A stretch of 64,000 nucleotides of DNA from Bradyrhizobium sp. WBAH42 (GCF_024585265.1 NZ_CP036533.1:5899001-5963000); one strand, 5' to 3'. Positions 16,621-26,096 are shown, counted from the stretch's first letter. The notes: generated by a model not told the origin, from the sequence alone. Translations and numbers: made by a program.

Positions 16621-17274
16621 ATGGCCGACCTCACCCTGACCACCTTCAATTGGGTTCCCGAGCCGCCGCGTGGCCTCGTGCGCGACTTGCGCGTGCGCTG
16701 GGCCCTCGAAGAGGCCGCCCTGCCCTATCGCGTCGCCAGCACCCCATTCGACGATCGCGGGCCTGCGCACCTCGCACACCAGCCGTTCGGCCAGGTGCCA
16801 TGGCTGACCGACGGCGACATCTCGATCTTCGAGACCGGCGCGATCCTGCTGCATCTCGGCGAGCGCAGCGACAAGCTGATGCCGACAGATCCGCGCGGCC
16901 GCACTGAAGCGACGAAATGGGTGTTCGCGGCGCTCAATTCGGTGGAGATGGCCAGCCTGCCCTGGACGATGTCAAAGTTCATGGGACATCCGACCGACAC
17001 GGCGGCGTGGAAATTCGTCGACGACTTCCTCAAGCTCCGGCTCAGGCGTCTCGAGCCGGTGCTCGGCCCCCGCCAATGGCTGGCCGGATCCTTCTCCGTC
17101 GCCGACATCCTGATGGCGGACGTACTGCGCGTGGTCGACAAGTTCGACGGGCTTGCGGACAGTCCTGCCTGCCGCGCCTATGCCGCGCGCGCCACGGCCC
17201 GCCCGGCGTTCGCCAAGGCGCACGCCGACCAGATGGCGCATTTTGCTGCGGGGGACAAGGCGCGCGGGGCGTGA
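16621..17274 (+). CDS. Glutathione S-transferase family protein
   Basis: 217 residues with the N-terminal thioredoxin-like domain (about 1-85, including PFGQVPWLTDGDISIFETGAI, the cis-Pro and glutathione-binding ES/ET region) and an all-helical C-terminal domain ending with SVADILMADVLRVV. Likely conjugates glutathione to electrophiles or acts as a reductase in the cytoplasm; the substrate is unknown. ATG 16621 is preceded by GGAGACAGCAA. An open extension of 38 codons upstream has no similarity. Confidence 0.92.
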   Translation: MADLTLTTFNWVPEPPRGLVRDLRVRWALEEAALPYRVASTPFDDRGPAHLAHQPFGQVPWLTDGDISIFETGAILLHLGERSDKLMPTDPRGRTEATKWVFAALNSVEMASLPWTMSKFMGHPTDTAAWKFVDDFLKLRLRRLEPVLGPRQWLAGSFSVADILMADVLRVVDKFDGLADSPACRAYAARATARPAFAKAHADQMAHFAAGDKARGA

Positions 17275-17349
17275 TGCGCCTCACATAATCAATCCTGTGC
17301 CCGGCGTACAGTCGCCACCATTGGAAGAAAGCAATTTGACAGGTGCCAC

Positions 17350-17502
17350 ATGGTCCGCATCGAATATCTCAAACGACAGATCGCGCGCGCCGAGCGGCTG
17401 GCCAAGGCCATCCTCGACCGGCAGACCGCCGACCGGCTCCAGGCCTACGCCGCCGAATGCCGCGCCGAATTGTCGGAGCTGACGCTCAAGACCGCCGCGT
17501 GA
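17350..17502 (+). CDS. 50-residue conserved-looking small protein
   Basis: MVRIEYLKRQIARAERLAKA begins a predicted helix-rich, Arg/Leu/Ala-rich chain of 50 residues with heptad-like spacing (possible coiled coil). No domain known. Codon usage matches the neighbours, and it is followed at once by a family C repeat. The ribosome site is weak (ACAGGTG). Called on length, composition and codon pattern rather than on a recognised family. Confidence 0.6.
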   Translation: MVRIEYLKRQIARAERLAKAILDRQTADRLQAYAAECRAELSELTLKTAA

Positions 17503-17518
17503 GGTGGACCGGGGAGAT

Positions 17519-17611
17519 ACGTAGGGCGGATTAGCGCTAGCGTAATCCGCCACTTCTCCATCCCGGTGACGCATACCTTGGTGGATTACGCTGTCGCTAA
17601 TCCACCCTGCG
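17519..17611. repeat. Dispersed repeat GTAGGGCGGATTAG type (family C, copy 2)
   Basis: CGTAGGGCGGATTAGCG at one end and CGCTAATCCACCCTGCG at the other, with inner GCGTAATCCGCC / GGTGGATTACGC. It lies between the small protein and the convergent 115-residue membrane protein. Confidence 0.82.
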
Positions 17612-17613
17612 CG

Positions 17614-17961
17614 TCACACCAGCTTCAGCGGAGCATCGGCGACGACCCTCAGATCAATGCTGCCGATCAACGCTGAACGCCGCGCCTCCGCAGCACTGAT
17701 GGCCTCGTCCGTCTGTCGCAACGTCGAGACGTTCGAGCCGAGCGAGACGATCCCGCCGAGCACCAGGGCGATTGATCCGAGCGCGGCAGTCTGACCGAAG
17801 CCGAACAGACCGAGGATCGTCACCAGCAGCAGCGCCGCCCCGCCCCCGATCGCGATCTTGGACGCCAGGATGTACTTCCGGCACCGCTCGGCAATCTCGG
17901 CGAGCCGCTCGATCCGATCTTCGATGTCGGAGATTTCGTCGGTCGGGTCGTCTTCGGTCAT
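17614..17961 (-). CDS. Small membrane protein with two transmembrane helices
   Basis: 115 residues. An acidic N-terminus (DIEDRIERLAEIAERCRKYI, amphipathic, likely coiled coil) leads into two hydrophobic helices at about 36-56 and 60-78 (TILGLFGFGQTAALGSIALV spans their junction). A soluble C-terminal helix with STLRQTDEAISAAEARR follows. No function known. It lies between two family C repeats. Confidence 0.75.
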   Translation of the reverse strand: MTEDDPTDEISDIEDRIERLAEIAERCRKYILASKIAIGGGAALLLVTILGLFGFGQTAALGSIALVLGGIVSLGSNVSTLRQTDEAISAAEARRSALIGSIDLRVVADAPLKLV

Positions 17962-17980
17962 TGGATTGAGGATACCGATT

Positions 17981-18056
17981 GTAGGGCGGATTAGGCGCAG
18001 CCGTAATCCGCGGGTTCGGATGAGTGGCGGGTTACGCTTCGCTAACCCGCCCTACG
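17981..18056. repeat. Dispersed repeat GTAGGGCGGATTAG type (family C, copy 3)
   Basis: GTAGGGCGGATTAGGCGCAG and, reversed, CGCTAACCCGCCCTACG at the right end. It lies eight bases past the stop of the carboxylase gene on the minus strand, in the same relation to a 3' end as copy 1. Confidence 0.82.
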
Positions 18057-18063
18057 CCTCCCC

Positions 18064-19596
18064 TCACAACGGCAAATTGTCGTGCTTCTTCGCCGGCATT
18101 TCCGTCTTCTTGTCCTTCAGCATCGAAAGCGCCCGCGCGATCCGCTTGCGGGTCGAGTGCGGCATGATGACGTCGTCGATGTAGCCGCGCTCGGCAGCGA
18201 TGAACGGCGACAGGAAGCGGTCTTCGTATTCCTTGGTGCGGGCTGCGATCTTGTCGGGGTCGCCGATGTCGCTGCGGAAGATGATCTCGACCGCGCCCTT
18301 GGCGCCCATCACCGCGATCTGCGCGGTCGGCCAGGCGTAGTTCATGTCGGCGCCGATCTCCTTGGAGGCCATGACGTCGAAGGCGCCGCCATAGGCCTTG
18401 CGGGTGATGATGGTGACGAGCGGCACGGTGCATTGCGAATAGGCAAACAGGAGCTTGGCGCCGTGCTTGATCAGGCCGCCATATTCCTGCGCGGTGCCGG
18501 GCAGGAAGCCCGGCACGTCGACGAAGGTGACGATCGGGATGTTGAAGGCGTCGCAGAAGCGGACGAAGCGCGCCGCCTTGCGCGAGGCGTCGCTGTCGAG
18601 CACGCCGGCCAGCACCATCGGCTGGTTGGCGACGAAGCCGACGGTGCGCCCGGCGATGCGGCCGAAGCCGGTGACGATGTTCTTGGCGAAGGCTTCCGCG
18701 ATCTCGAAGAAGTCGCCCTCGTCCACGACCTTCAGGATCAGCTCCTTCATGTCGTAGGGCTTGTTCGGATTGTCGGGGATCAGCGTGTCGAGCGACATGT
18801 CGACCCGCTCGATGTCATCGAAGCTCGGCCATTCCGGCACGCCGTCGGTGTTGTTGGAGGGCAGAAAGTCGATCAGGCGACGCATCTGCAACAGCGTCTC
18901 GACGTCGTTCTCGAAGGCGCCGTCGGCGATCGAGGATCGCGTCGCATGCACCGAGGCGCCGCCGAGCTCCTCGGCGGTGACGACCTCGTTGGTCACGGTC
19001 TTCACCACGTCGGGGCCCGTGACGAACATGTAGCTGGTGTTCTTCACCATGAAGATGAAGTCGGTCATCGCAGGTGAATAGACGTCGCCGCCGGCGCAGG
19101 GGCCCATGATGACGGAGATCTGCGGGATCACGCCCGAGGCGAGCACGTTGCGGCGGAACACGTAGGAATAGCCGGCGAGCGCGGCGACGCCTTCCTGGAT
19201 GCGGGCGCCGCCGGCGTCATAGAGGCCGATGATGGGCGCCCTCGCCTTCATCGCCATGTCCTGCAACTTGGTGATCTTGAGCGCGTGGGTCTCGGACAGC
19301 GAGCCGCCGAACACCGTAAAGTCTTTGGCGAAGACAAAAGTCTTGCGGCCGTTGACGGTGCCCCATCCCGTGACGACGCCGTCGCCCGGCACCTTGGTCT
19401 TCTCCATGCCGAACTCGGTGGAGCGGTGCTCGACGAACATGTCGAACTCCTCGAACGACCCCTTGTCGAGCAACAGCTCGATGCGCTCGCGCGCCGTCAG
19501 CTTGCCGCGGGCGTGCTGCGCCTCGATGCGCTTCTCCCCGCCGCCGAGCTTTGCGCCGGCACGACGATCTTCAAGGGCGTCCAGGATGTGTTTCAT
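18064..19596 (-). CDS. pccB: Acyl-CoA (propionyl-CoA) carboxylase beta subunit
   Basis: 510 residues, carboxyltransferase subunit of a biotin-dependent acyl-CoA carboxylase. The N-terminal half has the acyl-CoA-binding crotonase-like fold ([19 protein letters not shown], oxyanion-hole glycines) and the C-terminal half the carboxybiotin-binding fold ([29 protein letters not shown]). The length and LPSNNTDG segment fit propionyl-CoA carboxylase, which makes methylmalonyl-CoA from propionyl-CoA. The biotin-carrying alpha subunit is not in this window. It is transcribed alone, with a family C repeat right after its stop. Confidence 0.94.
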   Translation of the reverse strand: MKHILDALEDRRAGAKLGGGEKRIEAQHARGKLTARERIELLLDKGSFEEFDMFVEHRSTEFGMEKTKVPGDGVVTGWGTVNGRKTFVFAKDFTVFGGSLSETHALKITKLQDMAMKARAPIIGLYDAGGARIQEGVAALAGYSYVFRRNVLASGVIPQISVIMGPCAGGDVYSPAMTDFIFMVKNTSYMFVTGPDVVKTVTNEVVTAEELGGASVHATRSSIADGAFENDVETLLQMRRLIDFLPSNNTDGVPEWPSFDDIERVDMSLDTLIPDNPNKPYDMKELILKVVDEGDFFEIAEAFAKNIVTGFGRIAGRTVGFVANQPMVLAGVLDSDASRKAARFVRFCDAFNIPIVTFVDVPGFLPGTAQEYGGLIKHGAKLLFAYSQCTVPLVTIITRKAYGGAFDVMASKEIGADMNYAWPTAQIAVMGAKGAVEIIFRSDIGDPDKIAARTKEYEDRFLSPFIAAERGYIDDVIMPHSTRKRIARALSMLKDKKTEMPAKKHDNLPL

Positions 19597-19736
19597 TTGC
19601 TCCCGCCAGTTCTTAAGTGATGGGCGGGTTCTAACACGGCATTTTGCGACCCGGAAAGCCGCTTTCGCCGTCGCAGGGCTGGCTTGCCGTAGCGGGAAAG
19701 CGCAAGGAATTACAAAGTTTTGCCGAGGAGGCGAGC

Positions 19737-20140
19737 GTGACGGAAGGAAGGGGCGAGACGGGCGCCGCGACTGGCGGCGTCAACATCCTGCTGCGGCTGG
19801 AGGGCCTGACCCTGTTTGCAGCGATGGTGACGCTCTATGCGGCCTGGGATGGGTCGTGGCTGGTGTTTGCCCTGCTGTTCTTCGTGCCCGATCTGAGCTT
19901 CCTGGCCTACCTGTCCGACGCCAGGTTCGGCGCGATGGTCTACAACGCTGCCCACAGCTACATGGCCCCGGTGGCGTTGCTGACGCTGGGCTTCGGCCTC
20001 GCCTCGCCCTCACCCTTTCCATCGCCTTGATCTGGCTTGCCCATATCGGCCTCGACCGGGCGCTCGGCTACGGCCTGAAATATTCCGCCGGGTTCGGCTT
20101 CACCCATTTGGGGCGGATCGGGCGGCAGAGGGACTTCTGA
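19737..20140 (+). pseudogene. DUF4260-like membrane protein, frameshifted
   Basis: A GTG start at 19737 (GAGGAGG upstream) opens a frame with NILLRLEGLTLFAAMVTLYA and FVPDLSFLAYLSDARFGA, ending at 20030 in an unnatural tail (SPSPFPSP). The +1 frame then continues the same membrane protein: LTLSIALIWLAHIGLDRALG, then YGLKYSAGFGFTHLGRIGR, to 20140. One base missing in the CCC run near 20006-20010 would join the two parts. The whole resembles four-helix DUF4260 proteins of about 120-135 residues, function unknown. It is either a new null mutation or a sequencing error. Confidence 0.72.
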
Positions 20141-20289
20141 TCTCAAATTTGGCAGCCCGGCAGGTTGACCGGGCCGACCGATTCAGGCTTGCTCCGGAAC
20201 GATCAGGCGCCGAATGTTGCGTGAGCCCAGTCGGTACGGCGGCGGTTCTTTACGCCTTAGCTCGAGCATCACCAACTGGCATCACCGAG

Positions 20290-20880
20290 ATGTCCGCGAC
20301 GGTCGTCCCCCTGCCGCCGAACCCATCGTCCGAAACCATCGACTTCCTGCGCCGCATGGCCGGCATGGTGTCGGGGCGGAACGGCGAGATGCTGCTGCGT
20401 GCAGCCAGCATGATCGAGTCGCTGAGCCAGCGGGCGATGTCGGCCGAGCGGCTCTATCATCAGGTTCAGGAAGAGAGCACGCGCAACGCCGAGCTGCGCG
20501 AGTCCGCCGAACTCGCTTCCGACGCCATGGTCGGCCAGATCGCGGCGCTGCGGGCGCAGCTCGCGGAAGTCACCGCGGCTGCCGCCGCGGACCGCGCGGC
20601 ATTCGATGCCGAACGCAACAAGCTTGTCGGCCTGATGCAGCATGCGGAAAGCCATATCGTCAAAATCACCGGCGAGCTCGACAGCCTGCGCGCCTCCGTC
20701 GACAGTTTCAACGAGACAGCGGTCTCGGTGCCGATCGAGGCGCTGCGGCTGGCGCGGACGCAATTCGATTATCTCTCGAGCGGCTTTGCCCGGCGCGGCG
20801 ATCCAATCTCGCAGGCCATGAGCGAGATCGGCGGCTTTGCCGTTGACCAGGCGCTGGCGGCGAAGCCTGACCCTGCCTGA
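20290..20880 (+). CDS. Coiled-coil protein of unknown function
   Basis: 196 residues, no signal or membrane segment. An N-terminal region (SSETIDFLRRMAGMVSGRNG) is followed by a long helical stretch at about 40-150 rich in Glu, Ala, Arg and Leu (QIAALRAQLAEVTAAAAADR), likely a coiled coil. The end contains IEALRLARTQFDYLSSGFAR. No family recognised. ATG 20290 was chosen because the frame upstream is non-coding in character. A family D repeat follows downstream. Confidence 0.75.
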   Translation: MSATVVPLPPNPSSETIDFLRRMAGMVSGRNGEMLLRAASMIESLSQRAMSAERLYHQVQEESTRNAELRESAELASDAMVGQIAALRAQLAEVTAAAAADRAAFDAERNKLVGLMQHAESHIVKITGELDSLRASVDSFNETAVSVPIEALRLARTQFDYLSSGFARRGDPISQAMSEIGGFAVDQALAAKPDPA

Positions 20881-21369
20881 ACTCCGCCCGGCGACCGAAG
20901 CAGGCGCTGCCGCGGCCTAAAGCGAAATGGCCGTCGGTTGAATCGATGGCCGCGGTTCCTTCACCTCTCCCGCTTGCGGGAGAGGTCGGCGCGAAGCGCC
21001 GGGTGAGGGTTCTTTCCTCTTGGAGATTGTCCCATTGCGGAAACACCCTCTCCCCAACCCTCTCCCGCAAGCGGGAGAGGGAGCGCACCTCAGTCGCAGC
21101 AATCGAGTTTCATCATGCTTTAGCCACGATAATCCCATGTCGATGCACTCTCTGAGAGGACCCGCAAGAGACTGCGGATCCGTGTCGGCATCTGTTTGCG
21201 GCTGACCTGGACGGCGTGGATCGGCGTATTCGGCACGCGCCAGCCGGAGTTGCTGATGGCTGCGTGGTGTTGCCATGACGTCATCATAGCAGTGACTTCG
21301 AAACCACTACAAGGCCGGGCGTCCGAAGCGATATCAGCTCGCAGCAAGAACTCACGACCGGAGAGAACA
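20881..21369. other. Intergenic stretch with a family D repeat
   Basis: 489 bases. Positions 20962-21081 are a dispersed repeat; 21082-21369 show no gene I recognise on either strand. The only frames are short and without similarity to known families. Confidence 0.6.
20962..21081. repeat. Dispersed repeat CTCTCCCGC type (family D, copy 2)
   Basis: Left end CACCTCTCCCGCTTGCGGGA (itself a hairpin), right end CTCTCCCGCAAGCGGGAGAG, with GGTGAGGGTT in the middle as in the other copies. Confidence 0.8.
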
Positions 21370-21789
21370 ATGTTCGTCGATATCGATAATGGATCACTCG
21401 TGACCGCAGGCTCGAGCTTGCCCGGAGATCAACCCATCTTCATGCTCAATCTTCTACGCTATCGGGATGAGGCCTTGTACCGGGACAAGTCCGAGCTTCC
21501 GGCCTGCAGCGGGCGCGAAGCCTATTACACGCGCTATGTCCCCGCATTTCGCAAGGTCGCAATTCCGCTAGGGGTCACGCCGACTTGGCTTGGCTCTGTC
21601 GGAGCCCTGCTGGTTGCGGCGCAAGGCGAAGCCTGGCACGACGCCGCAATGGTCCGCTACCCCGACTTCGCGACCTTTCGAGCCATCGTCTTGAGCTCCG
21701 ACTACCGACGTGAGGCCGAGCCCCACCGCTTGGCCGCGCTCGCCGATTGGCGTCTGATTGCGACGACCGAGGTTCAGGTGCCGGCTTGA
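21370..21789 (+). CDS. DUF1330-like small dimeric-barrel protein
   Basis: 139 residues. IFMLNLLRYRDEALYRDKSE (first strand, then a loop), YYTRYVPAFRKVAIPLG and WHDAAMVRYPDFATFRAIVL match the DUF1330/ABM-type ferredoxin-like fold. Such proteins occur as small cytoplasmic dimers of unknown activity. ATG 21370 has GGAGAGA upstream. It converges with the beta-lactamase gene with only 11 bases between the stops. Confidence 0.75.
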   Translation: MFVDIDNGSLVTAGSSLPGDQPIFMLNLLRYRDEALYRDKSELPACSGREAYYTRYVPAFRKVAIPLGVTPTWLGSVGALLVAAQGEAWHDAAMVRYPDFATFRAIVLSSDYRREAEPHRLAALADWRLIATTEVQVPA

Positions 21790-21800
21790 CGACGGTCGCG

Positions 21801-22619
21801 CTAGATCGCTCCGATCTCGGAAAGGCAGGCTTGCGTCAGCGTCATGCGAGCCTCGATGTGGCGCGGCTCCTTGCAATCCATGTTGAGCGCGAACACGGTA
21901 TGCGCCTCGCCCTTCTCGGCCCAGCCGACCATCCAGCCGAGCGAAGGCTCGCCGCGCTCGGCGCCCAGGAGGCCGGACTTGGCGCGAACGACGGCGTCGC
22001 CGACCTTGGTCACCGGCAGGATGTCGGCGACGAGATCCTGGCTGCGCTTTGAGATCGGCAGCGCGCGGCGGCGCAGCCGGTCGACGAAATCGACTTGCTC
22101 GACCGGATCGATGCGCAAGGCCCCGGTGAGCCAGAACTGGTCGATGCCGCCGCCGATGTCGCGATTGCCGTAGTCGAACGCGTCGACGTATTGTTGCATG
22201 CGCACCTCGCCGATGCGGCGCGCGATCTCCTGATAGACCGGCACCGCGCTCACGAGAATCGCGCTGCGCAGCGTGTGATCCTTGTTCCAGGCCTCGATCG
22301 GGCGCTTGACGCCGTCCCAGGGAAACACGTCCTTGTCGGGATCAGTGACGACACCGCTCTCGAGCGCAATCAGCGCGTTTGGAATCTTGAAGGTCGAGGC
22401 CGGCAGCTTGCCCTCGCCCGAGCGTTCCTTGTCGCTGGCGACGATCAGATAATCCTCGACCTTGTAGCCGACGAACGTGCCTGACGTGCCGAGCTCGGTG
22501 AAGCGCTTTGCAAGAGTGTCGCTGATTTCATTGCGCGGTGGCGCGACATGGGCGCGCGCGCGTCGGGGCAGGATCGCGGTTGCGGCGAGGAGGCCGAGGG
22601 TGGAACGGCGGGTGAGCAA
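21801..22619 (-). CDS. Class D (OXA-type) beta-lactamase family protein
   Basis: 272 residues. Class D motifs are all present in order: S75-T-F-K78 (active serine and carboxylatable lysine), S124-A-V, Y150-G-N, QFWL near 161-164 and K214-S-G. The N-terminus TRRSTLGLLAATAI resembles a twin-arginine signal, so the enzyme probably reaches the periplasm folded. Hydrolysis of beta-lactam rings is the family function; the actual spectrum and expression are unknown. The start is uncertain: TTG 22619 gives a clean signal peptide but only a weak ribosome site. No LysR regulator or mobile element is nearby, so it looks like a resident chromosomal gene. Confidence 0.88.
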   Translation of the reverse strand: MLTRRSTLGLLAATAILPRRARAHVAPPRNEISDTLAKRFTELGTSGTFVGYKVEDYLIVASDKERSGEGKLPASTFKIPNALIALESGVVTDPDKDVFPWDGVKRPIEAWNKDHTLRSAILVSAVPVYQEIARRIGEVRMQQYVDAFDYGNRDIGGGIDQFWLTGALRIDPVEQVDFVDRLRRRALPISKRSQDLVADILPVTKVGDAVVRAKSGLLGAERGEPSLGWMVGWAEKGEAHTVFALNMDCKEPRHIEARMTLTQACLSEIGAI

Positions 22620-22693
22620 GGCAGTGTCCGTCGAATGATGAAAGTTGCCGCGACCATGCAGCCGAGACGTGGTGAAACGATGACAGATGGTTT

Positions 22694-22957
22694 CTATCGC
22701 CCCCGGCCCGACAGCCGCAGCACGAACACCAGCACCTCGGCGACGGCCTTGTAGAGATCCGGCGGGATTTCGTCGCCGAGCTCGACCTTCGACAGAGCGC
22801 CGGCCAGAACCTCGTTTTCCTCGATCGGAATATCGTGGGCCTTCGCTATCTCGACGATCTTTTCGCCGATCGTGCCCTTGCCCTTGGCGACGACGACGGG
22901 CGCGCCGGAGCCCTTCTCGTAATGCAGCGCGATCGCGAGCTTGGACGGATCGCTCAT
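22694..22957 (-). CDS. FlhB C-terminal-like protein (EscU/YscU/FlhB superfamily)
   Basis: 87 residues, equal to the cytoplasmic C-terminal part of FlhB without the membrane domain. [20 protein letters not shown] is the strand region before the cleavage site; the NPTH autocleavage motif of FlhB is not present ([13 protein letters not shown] instead). [20 protein letters not shown] and [19 protein letters not shown] follow as in FlhB. It starts inside the fliK stop (ATGA overlap at 22957-22954), so both are translated together and probably interact in export substrate switching. Confidence 0.88.
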   Translation of the reverse strand: MSDPSKLAIALHYEKGSGAPVVVAKGKGTIGEKIVEIAKAHDIPIEENEVLAGALSKVELGDEIPPDLYKAVAEVLVFVLRLSGRGR

Positions 22958-24588
22958 GTGGCGCGATCCAGGAAGTGGCCGGCGCGGGCCGGCGCCGGTG
23001 GCGGCGGCGTGCCGTCGCGGACCACGATATCACCGGGCTTGAGCTCGGCCTTCGTCAAGGCCTGGCTGAGCTCACCGATGCCGGCGCGGAGCTGCTGCGC
23101 CGTCGCCGGCCGCTCTGCCCACATCCGTACGAAGGTCTTGTCGCCGTTCAGCGTGATCAGCGCATGCACGGGTCCGGCCGGCTCGACATTGAGCGAGAAG
23201 CGCGCGCGCCAGGCGCGCTTGACGGGATCGGCGGACTCGTTGCCGCCATCGCGCGAGATCTCAAACTGCGCCATCGCGGTGCCTTGCGGAGTCGCGAACG
23301 GAATCTCGAAATTCCACTGCGGCACGGCCGGATCGGTGCGGTGGCCGCTGGCGTCGGTGCGATCGGGGAGCGAAGCAATCTGCAACAGCGTCTGCCGGGC
23401 GATCGCGGCATCGGTGTCATCGAGCAGACGATGCACGGTCGCAGTCAGTGGCGTGTCCGGCGCAAGCGACGGCGCGGCAATGGACTGCGGCGCCGGCAGC
23501 GCACCGCGGACTGGCGGAGGTGTCGGCTGTGCGGCAGCCTCGAAGACATGGGCATCCGGCAACGCCTTGTTGGAGCCCGGTACGTTGCCGGTCAGGCGCG
23601 GCAGGTTTTGCGTGAGCTCTTGCAGCAGGCTCGCGGCAAGGCCGGCGGACATGGTTCGCGGCACCGCGGCTTGCGGATTGTTGCCCGTCACCTCGGCCAG
23701 CACGGCGGCAGCAAGCGCACCGCGCGACAATTGCGCCGGTTGGGCGACGTCCGCATCCGGTGACGGCGACGCCGCTTGTGCCGTCCCGCCCGCCAGCCCA
23801 GCCGCGGAGGCTGCGGTGTGCGTCGCGGCCGCAGCACTCGCCGGCAGCGACACACCTTGCGGAGTTGCCTGCGGCACTCCCGTCTCGATCGCGCCGGAGG
23901 TCGACGCCAGCGTCTGGCGCAACACCAGCAGTGCGGCCTTCAAGTCCGGGATCACGCCGGCGGATGGCGTTGTGCCTGCGGCCAATGACGCCTCGAAAAA
24001 CAGCCCGGACTTCTGGAAGGCAGATTCGATATCGCCGCCGTCGAGGGCCTGGTTGAACGACGTCTGTTGTGCAAGCACGTCGAGCACCGCCTGCTTCAGC
24101 CCTGCGGGCAGGTTGCTGCCTGTCACGACGGAGGCCAGGTTGGCGAACAGCGGCGCCTGGCTCCCCTGTTTGGTCGCGGCCTCGGCAGAGGCCGTCGCGA
24201 CGGCGGCCTGCTCGGACGGCGTCAGGGTGTTCCGTGCCGTTGCCACTGACGGTGCCAGCGGCGGGCTGTCCACCAGCGCGGCCGCCCGCGGCGTCAGCGT
24301 AACCTGATCGCCCGCCGCCTCGCCTGCCCCGCTCATGACGGCGAGGCGAATGGTGCCGTTGTTCTGCGAGACCGCGAGCTGGAGGTTCTGCCCCGGCGTC
24401 AGCGCCAGCTCCGACATCACGTCCATCGACAGGTTGGCGATCGCGATCCGCACCAGATTGTCGGCGAGCACGCTGACCACCCTGGCATCGACCACACTGC
24501 CGGCTTGAAGCACGAGATCCGGTGTCGCCGCATCAGCCGGGCGACTGGCAGCGTTGACGGGAGCAATGGAGGTGACCGGCGTCGGCAT
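22954..24588 (-). CDS. fliK: Flagellar hook-length control protein FliK
   Basis: 544 residues. A long Ala/Pro/Gln-rich N-terminal and central ruler region (about 1-390) of low complexity is followed by the conserved C-terminal FliK domain (about 400-530: [60 protein letters not shown]). FliK measures the hook and triggers FlhB to switch from rod/hook to filament secretion. ATG 24588 was preferred to an unusual start four codons earlier. No other flagellar genes are adjacent, so this is a detached fliK-flhB-like pair. Confidence 0.87.
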   Translation of the reverse strand: MPTPVTSIAPVNAASRPADAATPDLVLQAGSVVDARVVSVLADNLVRIAIANLSMDVMSELALTPGQNLQLAVSQNNGTIRLAVMSGAGEAAGDQVTLTPRAAALVDSPPLAPSVATARNTLTPSEQAAVATASAEAATKQGSQAPLFANLASVVTGSNLPAGLKQAVLDVLAQQTSFNQALDGGDIESAFQKSGLFFEASLAAGTTPSAGVIPDLKAALLVLRQTLASTSGAIETGVPQATPQGVSLPASAAAATHTAASAAGLAGGTAQAASPSPDADVAQPAQLSRGALAAAVLAEVTGNNPQAAVPRTMSAGLAASLLQELTQNLPRLTGNVPGSNKALPDAHVFEAAAQPTPPPVRGALPAPQSIAAPSLAPDTPLTATVHRLLDDTDAAIARQTLLQIASLPDRTDASGHRTDPAVPQWNFEIPFATPQGTAMAQFEISRDGGNESADPVKRAWRARFSLNVEPAGPVHALITLNGDKTFVRMWAERPATAQQLRAGIGELSQALTKAELKPGDIVVRDGTPPPPAPARAGHFLDRAT

Positions 24589-24643
24589 TCGGCAGCCCAA
24601 GGGGAGCGCCGGCTACCGTAACCGCTGCCTCGTAAACCTCTCG

Positions 24644-25438
24644 TTAAGGACCTTGGACGGACGGCGACTTCACCGCCGCCAGAACCGTCACGGCGGCCTG
24701 GAAATCCTTCAGGCGGGCGGCGCGGCGGGCGGCCGCCTCCTCGTCCACGCCCCATTGCTCCGCGTTCCAGTCCTCGTCTACATGGGCGGCGGCCCAGACC
24801 TGGTCGGCATCGCGCACGCCCTGGTCCAGCGCCAGCGCCAGCAGCGCCGAGCCGGTCAGGGTGGTCACCATGTGGAGCGCAGCGACCGACCAGGGGTCGC
24901 CGGGCAGCGCGGCCCGTGCGGCCTTCAAAGCCTCGTCCGGCTGCTTCACGTGCATCACGCCCTCCGACAGGATGAAATGCGCCCCCAGCGTCTCCGCCGC
25001 CCAGAACAGCACGGGGTCCCAATGCGCAGCCTCGCGGGCGACCAGTCCCTCGGGATGGCCGGCTCGATAGAACAGCAAGTCGGACTCGAAATATTTGGCG
25101 AGGTCGTCGCTGACGAGCTCGACGCGATCGACGACGCCCTCGACCACGCTGTTGGCGATCCGCGTCAACGGCATGGTCACGGGATCGATCGTCTCACCCT
25201 GGGCCGCCCATTCCGCGGCGACGCGATCTGCGAGCGCGCGCGTCGGGATCACCACCTGGCGACCCGACGGCGTGCGGATCGGCTTGCCGTCGACAGTGAC
25301 GGCGAAGCCCCCCTCGGCATCGGCGACGCCGGCCTCCTTGTAGAAGCGCTTGCGCAGGGGCGCGCGCGCGGAGGCGCGCGCCGAGTCCCGGGGATCCGGC
25401 GGGGGCTGGCTTGCTGCTTCTTCGAACAATTCGCGCAT
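24644..25438 (-). CDS. ATP12-family F1-ATPase assembly chaperone
   Basis: 264 residues. LRKRFYKEAGVADAEGGFAV and VDGKPIRTPSGRQVVIPTRA, then AAEWAAQGETIDPVTMPLTR, then SDLLFYRAGHPEGLVAREA, are hallmark blocks of the ATP12 family. ATP12 binds the F1 alpha subunit and prevents its aggregation before assembly with beta. Conserved in alphaproteobacteria and mitochondria. Transcribed with fliK only by proximity (55-base gap); function does not connect them. Confidence 0.92.
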   Translation of the reverse strand: MRELFEEAASQPPPDPRDSARASARAPLRKRFYKEAGVADAEGGFAVTVDGKPIRTPSGRQVVIPTRALADRVAAEWAAQGETIDPVTMPLTRIANSVVEGVVDRVELVSDDLAKYFESDLLFYRAGHPEGLVAREAAHWDPVLFWAAETLGAHFILSEGVMHVKQPDEALKAARAALPGDPWSVAALHMVTTLTGSALLALALDQGVRDADQVWAAAHVDEDWNAEQWGVDEEAAARRAARLKDFQAAVTVLAAVKSPSVQGP

Positions 25439-25513
25439 GTCGGTTTTCGGTTCCGGTCGCTGGATGCTAGGCTTCTAAGATAAGACCGGCGGCCGATAAA
25501 GCGAGCGGCGGGC

Positions 25514-25960
25514 ATGAGGGAAGTTGCGGGCATTGGGGCCCTGTTGGCAGGATTTTGGCTGGCCGCGGCGGAGGCCGGCTTCCGCACCCCGGAATCGCTG
25601 GTCCGCAACGTCTATGCCCATTACGGCGAAGGGACGCCGGAGCTGTCAAAAGGCTTGCCGCGGGATGCCGTGACCGCGCGCCAGTTCTTCGATCCGCCAC
25701 TGCGCAAGGCCTGGAGCACGCCGAGAGTCGAGCCCTATGATTTCCTGGTGCAGAGCCCGACCTGGAAGCTCGGCCCTGTTACGATCGCGGTCGTCCGCAG
25801 GCAATACGACAAGACCTATGTCGCGGCGAATTTCGACAATCGCGGGCGCCGGGTGGCGCTGAACTTTGTCGTGGTCAACGGGCTCGAGGGCTGGCTGATC
25901 ACTGATGTCGAGAGCCCGCACGACTCCTTGCGGATGTTCCTGGAGCAGTTTCGGAATTGA
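25514..25960 (+). CDS. Secreted DUF3828-like protein
   Basis: 148 residues. Short hydrophobic leader (IGALLAGFWLAAAEAG), then FRTPESLVRNVYAHYGEGTP, LRKAWSTPRVEPYDFLVQS and a C-terminal strand set (RVALNFVVVNGLEGWLITDV) resembling DUF3828/lumazine-binding-like folds, function unknown. It is divergent from the ATP12 gene across 75 bases, so the two share a promoter region. Confidence 0.78.
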   Translation: MREVAGIGALLAGFWLAAAEAGFRTPESLVRNVYAHYGEGTPELSKGLPRDAVTARQFFDPPLRKAWSTPRVEPYDFLVQSPTWKLGPVTIAVVRRQYDKTYVAANFDNRGRRVALNFVVVNGLEGWLITDVESPHDSLRMFLEQFRN

Positions 25961-25989
25961 GGGAGGCCAACCAATACTCTCCGCATCCT

Positions 25990-26073
25990 CATTGCGAGCG
26001 CAGCGAAGCCATCCAGAATCTTTCCGCAGAGGCAATCTGGATTGCTTCGTCGCAAGAGCTCCTCGCAATGACG
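25990..26073. repeat. Dispersed repeat CATTGCGAG type (family A, complete copy)
   Basis: CATTGCGAGCGCAGCGAAGC at the left, CGCAATGACG at the right, with inner ATCCAGAA / TCTGGAT. Between the convergent DUF3828-like and pseudouridine synthase genes. Confidence 0.85.
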
Positions 26074-26096
26074 GGGCTAGCAGGGGAGCTCAGCTC

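Noticed and set aside
21120..21347. 75-codon frame (minus strand) before the DUF1330-like gene
   Set aside because: No similarity to known proteins and no good start; lies in a gap with only a repeat beside it.
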